From: Paenibacillus sp. 453mf
GTDB lineage: Bacteria > Bacillota > Bacilli > Paenibacillales > Paenibacillaceae
Assembly (NCBI RefSeq): GCF_900116105.1
Contig: NZ_FPAC01000001.1
Location: forward strand, 486,862-550,861
DNA: 64,000 nt
Reading direction: 5' to 3'
The position numbers and the translations under genes are program-made. Below the pieces are notes generated by a model. It was not told the DNA's origin. It searched no databases and saw only the letters and a list, made by a program, of their open reading frames with translations. Positions 8,235 through 16,907 of the stretch are shown here, one piece after another; position 1 is the stretch's first letter, and every line of letters begins with the position of its first letter.

Positions 8235-9533
8235 ATGGACGGATTAACCATCAGTTGGATCGGGGCGCTCGTCGGGCTTGCCATTGCGATCATCCTCATC
8301 TTGAGAAAGCTGAATCCGGTGTATGCATTATTTCTAGGCGCGATAATCGGGGCGTTGATTGGCGGAGCCAATCTGCAGGAGACCATAGATGTACTGGTCA
8401 GTGGAACACAAAGTGTCATGGGTACGGTTCTGAGAGTGCTCGCCGCAGGGGTTCTGGCCGGCGTAATGATGGAGTCAGGTGCAGCCGAAACAATTGCTCA
8501 GGCGATTGTGAAGAAATTTGGCGGCGGCAAAGCGATTCTCGCCCTTGCCCTTGCCACGATGATTATTACTGCCGTAGGTGTATTTATTCCCGTCGCAGTA
8601 CTGATCGTCGCACCGATTGCTTTGTCCGTGGGTAACAAAATGGGCATTTCGAAGATTGCTCTATTGCTTGCCCTCTCGGGCGGGGGTAAGGCAGGGAATA
8701 TTATTTCACCTAACCCGAATACGATTGCAGCGGCAAACGGATTTAATCTCGATTTGAGTCAAGTAATGATCGCAGGCTTCATTCCTGCTCTGTTCGGACT
8801 CGCTGTAACGGTAATTGTAGCATCCATGCTCAAAAATAAAGGTGTGATGGTATCGGCTGAAGAAGCGGTAAATGATGAGGAAGTCGATACTTCCAAATAC
8901 CCGCCGCTCAAAACAGCCATTGTGGCACCGCTCGTCGCTGTCGTGTTGCTCATGATCAACCCAATTGGTTCTATCCTGGGCATCGATTTGCTTGCCAGCT
9001 TTAAAGTAGACGCAATGTATATCCTGCCGATCGCAGGGATTATCGGGATGCTGGCGATGGGAAAAGCAAACAAAATCCTGGACTACTCCGCTTCCGGACT
9101 TAATAAAATGACCGCAACGGTTCTCATCCTGCTCGGTGCAGGTGGAATTGCAGGACTTATCTCAAATTCGGATCTATCCACACAGGTCGTAGGTATTATC
9201 GAAGCTTCCGGTATTTCAGGTACTTTCCTTGCACCGATCGCAGGTATTTTGATGGCCGCAGCAACCGCTTCAACTTCAACAGGTGTTATCCTGGCAACCG
9301 GATCATTTGGTGAAGCCATCCTGAATATGGGTACTGCACCTCTTGCAGCGGCGGCAATGGTTCACACAGGTGCGACTGTTATTGACTCCTTGCCGCAAGG
9401 TAACTATTTCCACGTGACCGCAGGAAGTATGAACATGACGATTAAGCAGCGTATGGGACTTGTGCCATATGAAGCGATTGTCGGCGGTACGATGGCAATT
9501 GTAGCTACATTGCTCTACGGATTTTTATTATAA
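8235..9533 (+). CDS. GntP-family permease, probable glycerate/gluconate uptake
   Basis: A 432-residue polytopic membrane protein of the gluconate:H+ symporter (GntP) family, with about 12 hydrophobic segments. Typical features are the start LTISWIGALVGLAIAIILIL, the glycine-rich loop LLALSGGGKAGNIISPNPNT and the C-terminal PQGNYFHVTAGSMNMTIKQR. The ATG follows AAGGGGG. The glycerate kinase gene starts 64 nt downstream with no terminator between, so glycerate is the most likely substrate, taken up and then phosphorylated in the cytoplasm. Gluconate or another small sugar acid remains possible. Confidence 0.88.
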   Translation: MDGLTISWIGALVGLAIAIILILRKLNPVYALFLGAIIGALIGGANLQETIDVLVSGTQSVMGTVLRVLAAGVLAGVMMESGAAETIAQAIVKKFGGGKAILALALATMIITAVGVFIPVAVLIVAPIALSVGNKMGISKIALLLALSGGGKAGNIISPNPNTIAAANGFNLDLSQVMIAGFIPALFGLAVTVIVASMLKNKGVMVSAEEAVNDEEVDTSKYPPLKTAIVAPLVAVVLLMINPIGSILGIDLLASFKVDAMYILPIAGIIGMLAMGKANKILDYSASGLNKMTATVLILLGAGGIAGLISNSDLSTQVVGIIEASGISGTFLAPIAGILMAAATASTSTGVILATGSFGEAILNMGTAPLAAAAMVHTGATVIDSLPQGNYFHVTAGSMNMTIKQRMGLVPYEAIVGGTMAIVATLLYGFLL

Positions 9534-9597
9534 GAGCAGCTAAGAAATTAAATTCACTTTTATGAGAATAAAAAATATGAACTTATGAGGTGAGAGA

Positions 9598-10737
9598 ATG
9601 CAACAACCGACATTTTTGCTGGCACCCGATTCTTTCAAAGAAAGCATGACGGCAAAGGAAGTCTGTGTAGCAATGGAGGCAGGCTTGCGCAAAGCATTTC
9701 CAGAAGCGAATTATGTACATGTTCCTATGGCAGATGGCGGAGAAGGAACCGTTCAATCTCTCGTTGACGCAACAGGCGGTAGAATGGTGGAAAAAAAGGT
9801 CGCAGGACCGTTAGGTGAGACCGTTACCGCAAAGTACGGAATTATGGGAGATGGCGTGACGGCTGCGATTGAGATGGCCTCCGCAAGCGGGATTCATCTG
9901 GTAACGAAGGAAACGAAAAATCCTCTGATTACAACTACCTATGGCACAGGTGAACTGATTAAGGAATGTCTTGATCAAGGTATCAAGAAGATCATTATTG
10001 GTATTGGCGGCAGTGCAACAAACGATGGCGGTGCGGGTATGGCAGAAGCGCTTGGTGTGAAGTTTCTGGATGAGGAAGGACACACGCTGCCGCGCGGCGG
10101 CGGGAGTCTCGGTAAACTTGCCACGATCGATACAAGTGAACTGGATGCACGCCTTGCAGATGTAGAAATCATCGTTGCTTGTGATGTTACGAATCCACTG
10201 TGTGGAGAAACGGGAGCCTCGCATGTCTTTGGACCGCAAAAAGGAGCAACTCCAGAGATGGTGCTCACGCTGGATGCTAATCTTGCAAATTATGCAGCGG
10301 TAGTTAAGGAACAGCTTGGCAAAGAAGTGCGTGACATTCCTGGAGCAGGTGCTGCAGGAGGACTTGGCGCAGGCTTGCTTATCTTTACACAGGCGACGCT
10401 GCAGCGTGGAATCGACATCGTCATTGAGTACACCGGACTTCGCAGCAAGCTGGCATCTGCGGATTATTGTCTCACCGGGGAAGGCGGTATGGACTTCCAG
10501 ACCCAATTTGGCAAGACGCCTTATGGTGTTGCGAAAGCAGCCAAGCTGGAGGGCAAGAAAGTTATTGCACTGGCTGGATATATTGGTGAAGGTGTTGAAG
10601 TGTTATACGAAGAAGGAATTGATGCGATCTTTGGCATCGTGCCAGGTGCTTCAGATATCGAGAAGCTGTTAGCTGATGGACCCAAGAACGTGGAGAGAAC
10701 CTGTGAGAACATTGGCCGGATCTTGAAGCTGGCTTAG
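9598..10737 (+). CDS. glxK: Glycerate kinase (GlxK/GarK family)
   Basis: A 379-residue glycerate kinase of the GlxK family, which phosphorylates D-glycerate with ATP (members make 2- or 3-phosphoglycerate). Family landmarks: LLAPDSFKESMTAKEV at the N-terminus, PMADGGEGTVQSLV, IGIGGSATNDGGAGMAEALG (about 135-155), DVTNPLCGETGAS, GAAGGLGAGL, and LTGEGGMDFQTQFGKTP near residue 300. Normal family length is about 375-380. Ribosome site GAGGTGAGAG precedes the ATG. It is second in a two-gene operon with the GntP permease and ends at a strong terminator. Confidence 0.95.
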   Translation: MQQPTFLLAPDSFKESMTAKEVCVAMEAGLRKAFPEANYVHVPMADGGEGTVQSLVDATGGRMVEKKVAGPLGETVTAKYGIMGDGVTAAIEMASASGIHLVTKETKNPLITTTYGTGELIKECLDQGIKKIIIGIGGSATNDGGAGMAEALGVKFLDEEGHTLPRGGGSLGKLATIDTSELDARLADVEIIVACDVTNPLCGETGASHVFGPQKGATPEMVLTLDANLANYAAVVKEQLGKEVRDIPGAGAAGGLGAGLLIFTQATLQRGIDIVIEYTGLRSKLASADYCLTGEGGMDFQTQFGKTPYGVAKAAKLEGKKVIALAGYIGEGVEVLYEEGIDAIFGIVPGASDIEKLLADGPKNVERTCENIGRILKLA

Positions 10738-10851
10738 CACCAAGCCAGAGTGATATGCAGAGTAAGGATAGGATAGATAAACAGAGTAAAGTAGAGAGAG
10801 ATTAATTAGGAGCAGTTAGAGAGTACGAGAAGGAAAATAGAGAATAAAGAG

Positions 10852-10892
10852 AAGCACACACAGTGTAAAAAAACGCGGTGTGTGCTTTTTTT
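10852..10892 (+). terminator. Terminator between convergent glxK and cdaR
   Basis: Stem AAGCACACAC/GTGTGTGCTT followed by TTTTTTT on the plus strand. Confidence 0.85.
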
Positions 10893-10919
10893 GATATGTT
10901 AGCTGGGGGAATGCCTTGT

Positions 10920-11954
10920 TTATTTATACAGCGCGAGCAGTCCATGAGTCAGCTCAAACAAATCAAGCGTATTTCTCGGGTCCTTGCCCGTAAGATCGTG
11001 GATTCTCTTCAGTCGGTATTGCAGCGTGTTTCGGTGAATCGTAAGCTCTGCGGAAGTGTCGGATACACTGCAGTTGTTATTGATATATACTCTTAGGGTA
11101 TCGAGCAGATCTACGGATTCCTTGTCCTCCAATTTGGTTATGAGATGCTCGGAGCCGTTAAGCTCAGTCTCGCTTAATTTCACCAAGAACTCGATCTGAT
11201 CATATAGAATGATCCGTTCGGGAAGATGCAGGGCATGGGCTGCCTTCATTGCGGATTTGGCTTGATGATAACTGTCTGCTATATGGGCTTCATGCCGTGA
11301 GACACTGATCTTAAGCATAGGCTGGCTTTGCAGCAGCTGCTTGATTACTTTCTTAATCTCTTTCACATCCTGAACAAGAATGATGCATATATCTTCCTCA
11401 ATGATAAAGGAAGGATACATAAGAAGAATATTGGAAATATCAGCATTCATCCCCGCATGATCAATATATAGGATGGTTGTCGGCAGCAGCAGGTCAATGT
11501 TGTAGGCGAGCGCTTTTTTCTGCAGCTTCTGCGAGTAGATTCCTTGATGGTGCAGCAGTACCTCTAGAAATGCCTTTTTTCGATTAGCTTCATTTTGCAT
11601 CGATTCTAGTGCCATCCCTTGCTCAATCAGCAGCACGACGGTTGTTCTTACAATGCTGCAGAAGGGGCGTACTTCCTCCGGGCTGCCCGAGATGCCGATA
11701 ACGCCTACGCGGACTTGATTAATAACGATGGGCTCATTCGTTCCCTTTTTTTCATAACGCTGATCCTCCCATACCTCCACCATTTCCCCGCTTTCAAGCG
11801 CTTTGATGGCTCCGCGATGCTCTGTGCCAATTCGGCTGGGATGGCCGCTGCCAATAATAATGCCTTTGTCATTCATAATATTGATATTATACGGAATGTC
11901 CTTCATCATGCGGTCTACAATATCTTGTGCTAATGCCTCGGATAATTGATACAT
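10920..11954 (-). CDS. cdaR: CdaR-family sugar-diacid/glycerate regulator
   Basis: A 344-residue transcription regulator. N-terminal putative sugar-diacid recognition domain (residues about 1-135: LAQDIVDRMMKDIPYNINIM through GISGSPEEV), a GGDEF-like middle, and a C-terminal PucR-type helix-turn-helix (SAELTIHRNTLQYRLKRIHD). CdaR proteins activate sugar-acid and glycerate genes. It converges with the gntP-glxK operon, the obvious target. An imperfect copy of the gntP palindrome (12026-12045) lies about 70 nt upstream of its start, so self-regulation is possible. The ATG is at 11954 with a weak GGGAAG ribosome site. Confidence 0.9.
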   Translation of the reverse strand: MYQLSEALAQDIVDRMMKDIPYNINIMNDKGIIIGSGHPSRIGTEHRGAIKALESGEMVEVWEDQRYEKKGTNEPIVINQVRVGVIGISGSPEEVRPFCSIVRTTVVLLIEQGMALESMQNEANRKKAFLEVLLHHQGIYSQKLQKKALAYNIDLLLPTTILYIDHAGMNADISNILLMYPSFIIEEDICIILVQDVKEIKKVIKQLLQSQPMLKISVSRHEAHIADSYHQAKSAMKAAHALHLPERIILYDQIEFLVKLSETELNGSEHLITKLEDKESVDLLDTLRVYINNNCSVSDTSAELTIHRNTLQYRLKRIHDLTGKDPRNTLDLFELTHGLLALYK

Positions 11955-12025
11955 TTTCTTCCCTTTCTAGTGTATAGCTTCTCAGCTTCATGCCTATCTA
12001 GTCTATCTAATCAGAAGTATAGCTT

Positions 12026-12045
12026 ATTTTGTGCAGTTGAACGAA
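12026..12045. promoter_or_regulatory. Imperfect copy of the CdaR-type palindrome
   Basis: ATTTTGTGCAGTTGAACGAA keeps the left half (TTGTGCA) of the palindrome at 8111 and about half of the right arm. It lies in the cdaR upstream region. Weak evidence; listed because of position. Confidence 0.25.
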
Positions 12046-12181
12046 GGGTTGTGAGAAGAACATGTGAATAGAGAGTGGAGGGAGCCTATCCTTTTTTGAA
12101 TAAAATATGGTAATCATATCTTGGTCGATGTTAACATATTGGAAGCTGCTGAAACTTTATCATGTAAAGGAGCTGTTCCTA

Positions 12182-13051
12182 ATGCTGAAATCTTCCTCAG
12201 AGGACTTATGTGCAGACTCGCTTCATCACATCATGAAACAGCTTCATCCGATGATAGAACAAGCCCATCAAGGTGGCATACGTGTGACGGTCAGTGTGGT
12301 TGATCTAAGCGTTAATGCAGGAAATGTAGGCTTCTTGATCGGATCAGAAGAGCAGTACAAATCAGCAAGCACGATCAAGCTGGCAATTGCCTGTGCGCTA
12401 TTGCAAATGGTTGATCGGGGTGAGATATGTCTTGAAGATCAGACTGTCGTGAGAAATGAGGATGTAGTGGGAGGCTCGGGCTCGCTTCAGCAGGAAGTTA
12501 TGCCTTTGAGAGCTACCATAGGAAGGCTGGCAAGACTCATGATCGCACAGTCAGATAATACGGCAACGAATGTCCTAATTGATGTCGTTGGTTTTGAGCG
12601 GGTAAGAGCTTTGCTAGAAGGACTTGGGATACACCGGACGCAGCTGGGACGCAAAATGTTTGCACCTGTTCATTCTCCTGAATTGGACAATTATGCAGAT
12701 GCTCAAGAGCTCACGCGTCTTCTTAAACTTGTATATCAAGGGGAGCTTCTCTCGGAATATTCTCGCCGGCTGCTGCTTATATGGATGTCCAAACAAGAGG
12801 TGAATACGAAATTTGGTGCTGTGCTTGGTGACATGCTGATCGCACATAAGACAGGAGAAGCGGGCAATGTTACACATGATACAGGGTACTTCTTGATACC
12901 AGGCAGAGAGCTTGCCGTGGCGGTGATGACAGAGGTTATGACAACGGAAATATATGAGGAAGCTCAGCGTATCGGTAATCCCGTGGTTCAAAGAATCGGC
13001 AAGGTCATTTATGATCAGCTGCTGAGCGACCGTCAAGAATTGGATGATTGA
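12182..13051 (+). CDS. Class A beta-lactamase-like serine hydrolase without signal peptide
   Basis: A 289-residue protein with the penicillin-recognising fold. Catalytic Ser63-X-X-Lys66 (SASTIK), Ser124-Asp125-Asn126 (SDNTATN), a PELDN segment near 166-170 where class A enzymes carry Glu166-xx-Asn, and Lys223-Thr-Gly (KTGEAG) are all present. The ATG at 12182 is chosen because AAAGGAG lies 9 nt upstream; an earlier in-frame GTG at 12107 has no ribosome site. Neither start yields a signal peptide, so the protein appears cytoplasmic, unlike true secreted beta-lactamases. It may be an esterase or peptidase, or a beta-lactamase with unusual location. A phosphatase gene follows after 30 nt. Confidence 0.8.
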   Translation: MLKSSSEDLCADSLHHIMKQLHPMIEQAHQGGIRVTVSVVDLSVNAGNVGFLIGSEEQYKSASTIKLAIACALLQMVDRGEICLEDQTVVRNEDVVGGSGSLQQEVMPLRATIGRLARLMIAQSDNTATNVLIDVVGFERVRALLEGLGIHRTQLGRKMFAPVHSPELDNYADAQELTRLLKLVYQGELLSEYSRRLLLIWMSKQEVNTKFGAVLGDMLIAHKTGEAGNVTHDTGYFLIPGRELAVAVMTEVMTTEIYEEAQRIGNPVVQRIGKVIYDQLLSDRQELDD

Positions 13052-13081
13052 GATAGATTCCGTGAACAGGAGTGATCTCAC

Positions 13082-13651
13082 ATGGAGCTCGTGTTTATTA
13101 GGCATGCTGAAGGGGAACATACCTCGGATTGGCCCAACCAGCTGCATATGATGCAGCCTGCTTTGACAGAGAGCGGGATTCAGCAGGCAGAACAAATGGG
13201 CACTCTGTACCCGCTTAGTTCCGAAGATGTCGTCGTAGCAAGTCCTACAAGAAGAACCATAGAAACGGTAAATATATGGAGTAAGGACATCTCTATACAG
13301 AAATATGTTACGCCGCTTCTCGGGCCAAGAATGTTTCCGCAAAATCCAGAGTGGGAGCCCCTTGGCTGCGATAAGATATACACTTTGGATGAGCTATCCA
13401 CTTACTATCCTGAGTTTACAGTTTTGTCGTCCGAGCAGGCGCTCTGGAAGGAAGGAATTAATACCATCTCCACTGAGCAATTTGAATATCAGGCAGACAA
13501 GTTTATAAGGTGGATCAGCAGCTTTAAGAGAACAGTATATTGTGTCAGCCATGATGGGACCATTAATAGCTATCGGCAATTTATTGGGGAGCCAGACGTC
13601 ACGAGAAATGATTTTTTAAGGGAAATCGGCATCTTCAGAATTAGGATCTGA
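13082..13651 (+). CDS. Histidine phosphatase superfamily protein
   Basis: A 189-residue phosphoglycerate-mutase-like phosphatase. The RHG-type motif is FIRHAEGEH (catalytic His about residue 8), the acid/second half is SPTRRTIET, and the second catalytic His is in VSHDGTINSY. The ATG is preceded by CAGGAGTGATC. It starts 30 nt after the serine hydrolase, probably in the same transcript. The substrate is unknown; this class ranges from sugar phosphates to phosphoproteins. The second such gene in this window (38775) is not closely similar. Confidence 0.85.
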   Translation: MELVFIRHAEGEHTSDWPNQLHMMQPALTESGIQQAEQMGTLYPLSSEDVVVASPTRRTIETVNIWSKDISIQKYVTPLLGPRMFPQNPEWEPLGCDKIYTLDELSTYYPEFTVLSSEQALWKEGINTISTEQFEYQADKFIRWISSFKRTVYCVSHDGTINSYRQFIGEPDVTRNDFLREIGIFRIRI

Positions 13652-13695
13652 GCACCCATAGACAAACAAAATGAATGAAAGTGAGATGATATCGA

Positions 13696-13878
13696 ATGCA
13701 AACAGCAGCCTCAGCGTTTGGATTTTTTGGTTTGTTAATATACTTAGGTACACTTGCACTTGGAATATACTGTCTCATATTATTTATCAAGCTTGCTCGC
13801 CGTGGAATCAAAGCATTAGATATCTATCTGAATAAACACAATGATCGTGGGGATTATGGAGACAGAAGTAATAATTAA
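13696..13878 (+). CDS. Small membrane protein (60 aa)
   Basis: Sixty residues with two short hydrophobic segments or one long one (FGFFGLLIYLGTLALGIYCL then ILFIKLA) and a basic/acidic tail. The upstream AAAGTGAGATGATATCGA gives a usable ribosome site, and a terminator follows at 13912. Function unknown. Confidence 0.6.
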   Translation: MQTAASAFGFFGLLIYLGTLALGIYCLILFIKLARRGIKALDIYLNKHNDRGDYGDRSNN

Positions 13879-13911
13879 ATTCTAATGAAATCAAACTCTT
13901 GTTTACTCAAA

Positions 13912-13952
13912 AAAAAGCGATCCTGATCAGTTAGCCTGAAAGGATCGCTTTT
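13912..13952. terminator. Bidirectional terminator
   Basis: AAAAGCGATCCT...AGGATCGCTTTT; its A-tract and T-tract serve both the plus-strand membrane protein gene and the minus-strand thiosulfate genes. Confidence 0.85.
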
Positions 13953-13967
13953 CATATAAGCTTTAGC

Positions 13968-14192
13968 TTATTTCTTCTTCACAGTGATGGTCCAAGAGGC
14001 ATCGTCCAGCTGCTCGTAGTTGGAGATGGTGTGTCCATCTTCAGCAGCCCAGCGCGGAATGCTCTCTGTCGCTTGTGTACAATCAAAATCAATGACGAGC
14101 TCGTCGCCGCTATTTAATGTTTTGATCGCTTCTTTTGCTTCAATTAGTGGAAATGGGCATACCATTCCGAGAACTTGTAGTTTCTGTTGCAT
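13968..14192 (-). CDS. tsuB: TusA-family sulfur carrier (YeeD/TsuB-like)
   Basis: A 74-residue SirA/TusA-fold protein with the sulfur-binding Cys12-Pro-Phe-Pro motif (GMVCPFPLIEAKEAIK). The ribosome site AGGAGG stands before the ATG. It begins 12 nt after the YeeE-like transporter gene, the arrangement of E. coli yeeE-yeeD (tsuA-tsuB), where the pair takes up thiosulfate and the carrier receives the sulfur. Function here is inferred from that pairing. Confidence 0.88.
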   Translation of the reverse strand: MQQKLQVLGMVCPFPLIEAKEAIKTLNSGDELVIDFDCTQATESIPRWAAEDGHTISNYEQLDDASWTITVKKK

Positions 14193-14204
14193 GTTAAATT
14201 CCTC

Positions 14205-15275
14205 CTAAGCAGTTGCAGTTGTTGAAGCGGCGGCACCAGCGCTCGCTTTTTTGCGTGGACGTATGAATACAAAATAAGATGCAGTCCATGTACCCAGAAT
14301 CATAAAGACCAGAGAAATCCAGCCCTGCCATGTCATCATTGCCGTCATCACGAGACCGTTACCGATGGAACAGCCTCCGGCCCAGCTTGCGCCAAAGCCC
14401 ATAAGCAGTCCGCCGCCGAAGCTGGTTACGGCTGTCTTCGCATCCGGAGCGCGGAAGCGGAATTCCTTGCTTGCCTTCGCAGCAGCAAAGGATCCAAGGA
14501 AAATACCAAGAACGAGGAAGACTCCCCAGTTGATAAACCCGTCATCGCCGGTTACGAGATACTGCAAGATATTTGCGGAAGGTGTAGTTACACCCAAGCC
14601 GAAGTTTCTTCCTGTATCTGCGCTGAGCGGCCATGCAAGCAGGGCAATAAGTCCGATCAGAATAGCAGTGACAAACGGATGCCAGCGTTTCTCGAACAAG
14701 AGGTGGGCAATACCCTTGCGTTTAGGCTTCAGTGTTGGAATGAACACTTTCGGCTTGCGCAAATGTCTCACTACCAAGAATACCGTAACGGCTACCAGTA
14801 ATACAATAAACGGCCATACCGACAGACCAAACGTTGCGGGAATGGAGTTCGTGGTCGTGGCAACCTCATTTAAGCTGGAGTTAACCGGAGACAGGGGACC
14901 GGACTTCATAATCGCGGCCATAGCCATGTAACCGAAGAGCGCAATCCAGCTGCCGATCAGACCTTCACCTGCACGGTACCAAGTGCCTGTCGCACAACCT
15001 CCTGCAAGAATAATGCCGATACCAAAAATAAACGAGCCAAGAATGGTGGCTACCCATGAAAATTCCCCAGCATCATATTGAAGGACACCTGTCTGAATTA
15101 ATGCGAATACCCCGATACTTTGTACAGAAATTGCAATAAGCAGCGCATAGAACATGCGATTGTCTTTGGCAATGTACATATCTCTGAATCCGCCTGTCAG
15201 ACAGAACCGGCCGCGCTGCATGACGAACCCCAGCAGGGCGCCGCACAAAAGTCCTGTAATGACCATTTGTAACAA
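14205..15275 (-). CDS. tsuA: YeeE/YedE-family thiosulfate transporter
   Basis: A membrane protein of about 356 residues with 9-10 hydrophobic segments and the three conserved cysteine motifs of the family: GRFCLTGGFRD (Cys25), LAGGCATGTWYRAGEG (Cys94) and WAGGCSIGNG (Cys302). In the TsuA family these cysteines hand thiosulfate through the membrane. The TTG start at 15275 is preferred since AAGGAG lies 10 nt before it; the longer ATG start at 15308 has no ribosome site. Operon with the TusA-like carrier. The C-terminal tail is Ala/Thr-rich. Confidence 0.88.
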   Translation of the reverse strand: MLQMVITGLLCGALLGFVMQRGRFCLTGGFRDMYIAKDNRMFYALLIAISVQSIGVFALIQTGVLQYDAGEFSWVATILGSFIFGIGIILAGGCATGTWYRAGEGLIGSWIALFGYMAMAAIMKSGPLSPVNSSLNEVATTTNSIPATFGLSVWPFIVLLVAVTVFLVVRHLRKPKVFIPTLKPKRKGIAHLLFEKRWHPFVTAILIGLIALLAWPLSADTGRNFGLGVTTPSANILQYLVTGDDGFINWGVFLVLGIFLGSFAAAKASKEFRFRAPDAKTAVTSFGGGLLMGFGASWAGGCSIGNGLVMTAMMTWQGWISLVFMILGTWTASYFVFIRPRKKASAGAAASTTATA

Positions 15276-15477
15276 CTTGCTCACTCTCCTTATTCTCATA
15301 GCATTCATTATTAAATACTAGTAAACTACTATGCTTTCTTTGTATTCTGATTCTAACATATAAAAGTGCAACGTCAACAGTGTATCTTCAACCATAAAAT
15401 CCATAGATTAGAAGATATTCCACATATAAGTATGATATATTTTGAATAGGTCCGATTTCCGTAAGGAGAGTGCTATT

Positions 15478-15790
15478 TTGATCTAATGTAAAGTGTATTT
15501 AGTAAAACCCAGAGTACGGATCGAACATGACAATGGGAATGGCGATAAGATCGAAGTGTTATTAAAAGAACCATCCAAAGGTTACAAGACCTTGATAATG
15601 ATAAGGATATGAAGCGATTGATCGAAAGCGGCAGGTTTGATCCATCTTCGATGCAAATGACATTTACAATTACTGATGATGAGAAAACGATTATCCGGTT
15701 GATTTTCGAAGTGGATATAATATTTTGGAAGAGTTATTTAGCAGCAATAGAACAAGTAGGAAGGAAACAAATGCTTAACCAAAGACGTCT
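15478..15790 (+). pseudogene. Decayed gene of unknown family (nonsense plus frameshift)
   Basis: A proper ribosome site (AAGGAG, 15463-15468) precedes TTG at 15478, but codon 3 is TAA (15484). The frame then continues as protein (VYLVKPRVRIEHDNGNGDKI, EVLLKEPSKGYKT) to about 15590 and shifts into another phase (LDNDKDMKRLIESGRFDPSS, MQMTFTITDDEK), which ends in the unrelated overlap with the next gene. Both halves look like true coding sequence. Family unknown. Confidence 0.5.
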
Positions 15791-15849
15791 AACAAGTAAG
15801 AGTTATCACATGCAGCGTATTATTGCTTGGCGGAGGAGAGAGTCCCTGG

Positions 15850-16188
15850 ATGTACGCTTACGGCAAGATTATAGTTTTGTTGTTATACAATTTCATCCTC
15901 TCATTACTTACGTATTATTGGCTCCGTTTGCTTTATTGGTTAAGTGAAGGAAATGTCCCGCTATTTCTCGTGATTGCTTCCCTGGTTCTTATGCTGCTGG
16001 CGTGGATACCAGGCAATCTGTTGTTCATCAAAAGGATGAAGATCCGTGTATCCCACGCTCTTCTGTGGATCGGATTGGTTATCCTTATTGTCCTGTATGA
16101 ACCGATTGTTATGCCTCTGTACAAACATGCGGTTAATCATCAAGCGATGCTTCAGTCATTTGATATTTTGTTATATTTCAGGAAATGA
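15850..16188 (+). CDS. Small integral membrane protein (112 aa)
   Basis: A 112-residue protein with about three hydrophobic segments (IIVLLLYNFILSLLTYYWL; LFLVIASLVLMLLAW; HALLWIGLVILIVLYEPIVM). The ATG at 15850 is chosen because GGAGGAG lies 11 nt before it; the TTG at 15823 would place the start upstream of that site. It sits 15 nt before the SRPBCC gene and is probably cotranscribed. Function unknown. Confidence 0.6.
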   Translation: MYAYGKIIVLLLYNFILSLLTYYWLRLLYWLSEGNVPLFLVIASLVLMLLAWIPGNLLFIKRMKIRVSHALLWIGLVILIVLYEPIVMPLYKHAVNHQAMLQSFDILLYFRK

Positions 16189-16203
16189 AGGAGCTGAATC
16201 GGT

Positions 16204-16719
16204 ATGGTTTCACTGGAAACGAGCATCATCATCCAGGCACCAATAGAACATTGTTTTGATGCTGCCAGAAATATCAGTCTTCATCCCAGAACGGTATGGA
16301 AGCATACCAGAGAGCAGGCTGTGGCAGGAGTGACTAATGGCTTCATTGAATCTGGACAGACAGTAACCTTTGAGGCCACTCATTTTGGCGTCAGACAAAG
16401 ATTGACCTCCGAAGTGACAGCTTACAAGCGTCCGCTATATTTTACTGACGAGATGCAATCAGGTGCTTTCCGCAGCATGACACATCAGCATTATTTCTCA
16501 TCCATAGATCACGAGTATACCCAAATGAAGGATGTACTTATATTTGAAGCCCCTTTTGGCGTGTTGGGAAAAATGGCGGAACGATGGGTACTTGAGTCGT
16601 ATATGAAGCGATTCCTAGAGCATCGGAATGAACAGTTAAAACAATGGCTTGAGAGTGGAGAGTTCAGCAAAATTCGAAGTATGGATAATAATTACATTGA
16701 CACAGGACTGATTATCTAA
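16204..16719 (+). CDS. SRPBCC (START-like) ligand-binding protein
   Basis: A 171-residue protein of the SRPBCC fold, similar to the CyaA/YfjI-like group often labelled cell-division inhibitor. It starts with the typical beta strand and first helix (ETSIIIQAPIEHCFDAARNI), has the KRPLYFTDEMQSGAFR strand-turn, and ends with the long C-terminal helix (AERWVLESYMKRFLEHRNEQ). Such proteins form a deep hydrophobic pocket; the ligand is unknown. ATG with AAGGAG upstream. The codBA promoter -35 lies inside its last codons. Confidence 0.75.
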   Translation: MVSLETSIIIQAPIEHCFDAARNISLHPRTVWKHTREQAVAGVTNGFIESGQTVTFEATHFGVRQRLTSEVTAYKRPLYFTDEMQSGAFRSMTHQHYFSSIDHEYTQMKDVLIFEAPFGVLGKMAERWVLESYMKRFLEHRNEQLKQWLESGEFSKIRSMDNNYIDTGLII

Positions 16720-16725
16720 AATAAT
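16697..16725 (+). promoter_or_regulatory. Sigma-A-like promoter of codBA
   Basis: TTGACA (16697-16702), 17-bp spacer, AATAAT (16720-16725). Transcription would start near 16732, just before the PyrR-type leader. Confidence 0.6.
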
Positions 16726-16747
16726 AGAACGTAATTAAATACTGGTA

Positions 16748-16778
16748 CCTTTAAATCAGTCCAGAGAGGCTGGCAAGG
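16748..16778 (+). promoter_or_regulatory. PyrR-binding loop (anti-antiterminator) of codBA leader
   Basis: The leader contains CAGTCCAGAGAGGCTG flanked by CCTT/AAGG, the form of the PyrR-binding hairpin of Bacillus pyr leaders (AGUCCnGnGAGGYU). A terminator hairpin follows 87 nt later, before codB. PyrR bound with UMP would favour the terminator. Recognition is from the known consensus; not tested by folding software. Confidence 0.75.
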
Positions 16779-16864
16779 ACAGCGGATTTTCGTAATCGGC
16801 GTGAAGTAGGGCATATTCTATCTAGAGATGCTCTGTATATTCGCGCGGATTATGATGTATAAAT

Positions 16865-16907
16865 GAGGCTAATTGTCAGTGAAACGACGGCAATTAGCCT
16901 CTTTTTT
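16865..16907 (+). terminator. Attenuator terminator in front of codB
   Basis: Stem GAGGCTAATTG/CAATTAGCCTC followed by TTTTTT, ending 45 bases before the codB ATG. Together with the PyrR loop it forms an attenuation leader. Confidence 0.85.

Noticed and set aside
9811..10506. 231-codon open frame antisense to glxK
   Set aside because: Shadow frame with Cys/Arg-rich composition and no start signal.
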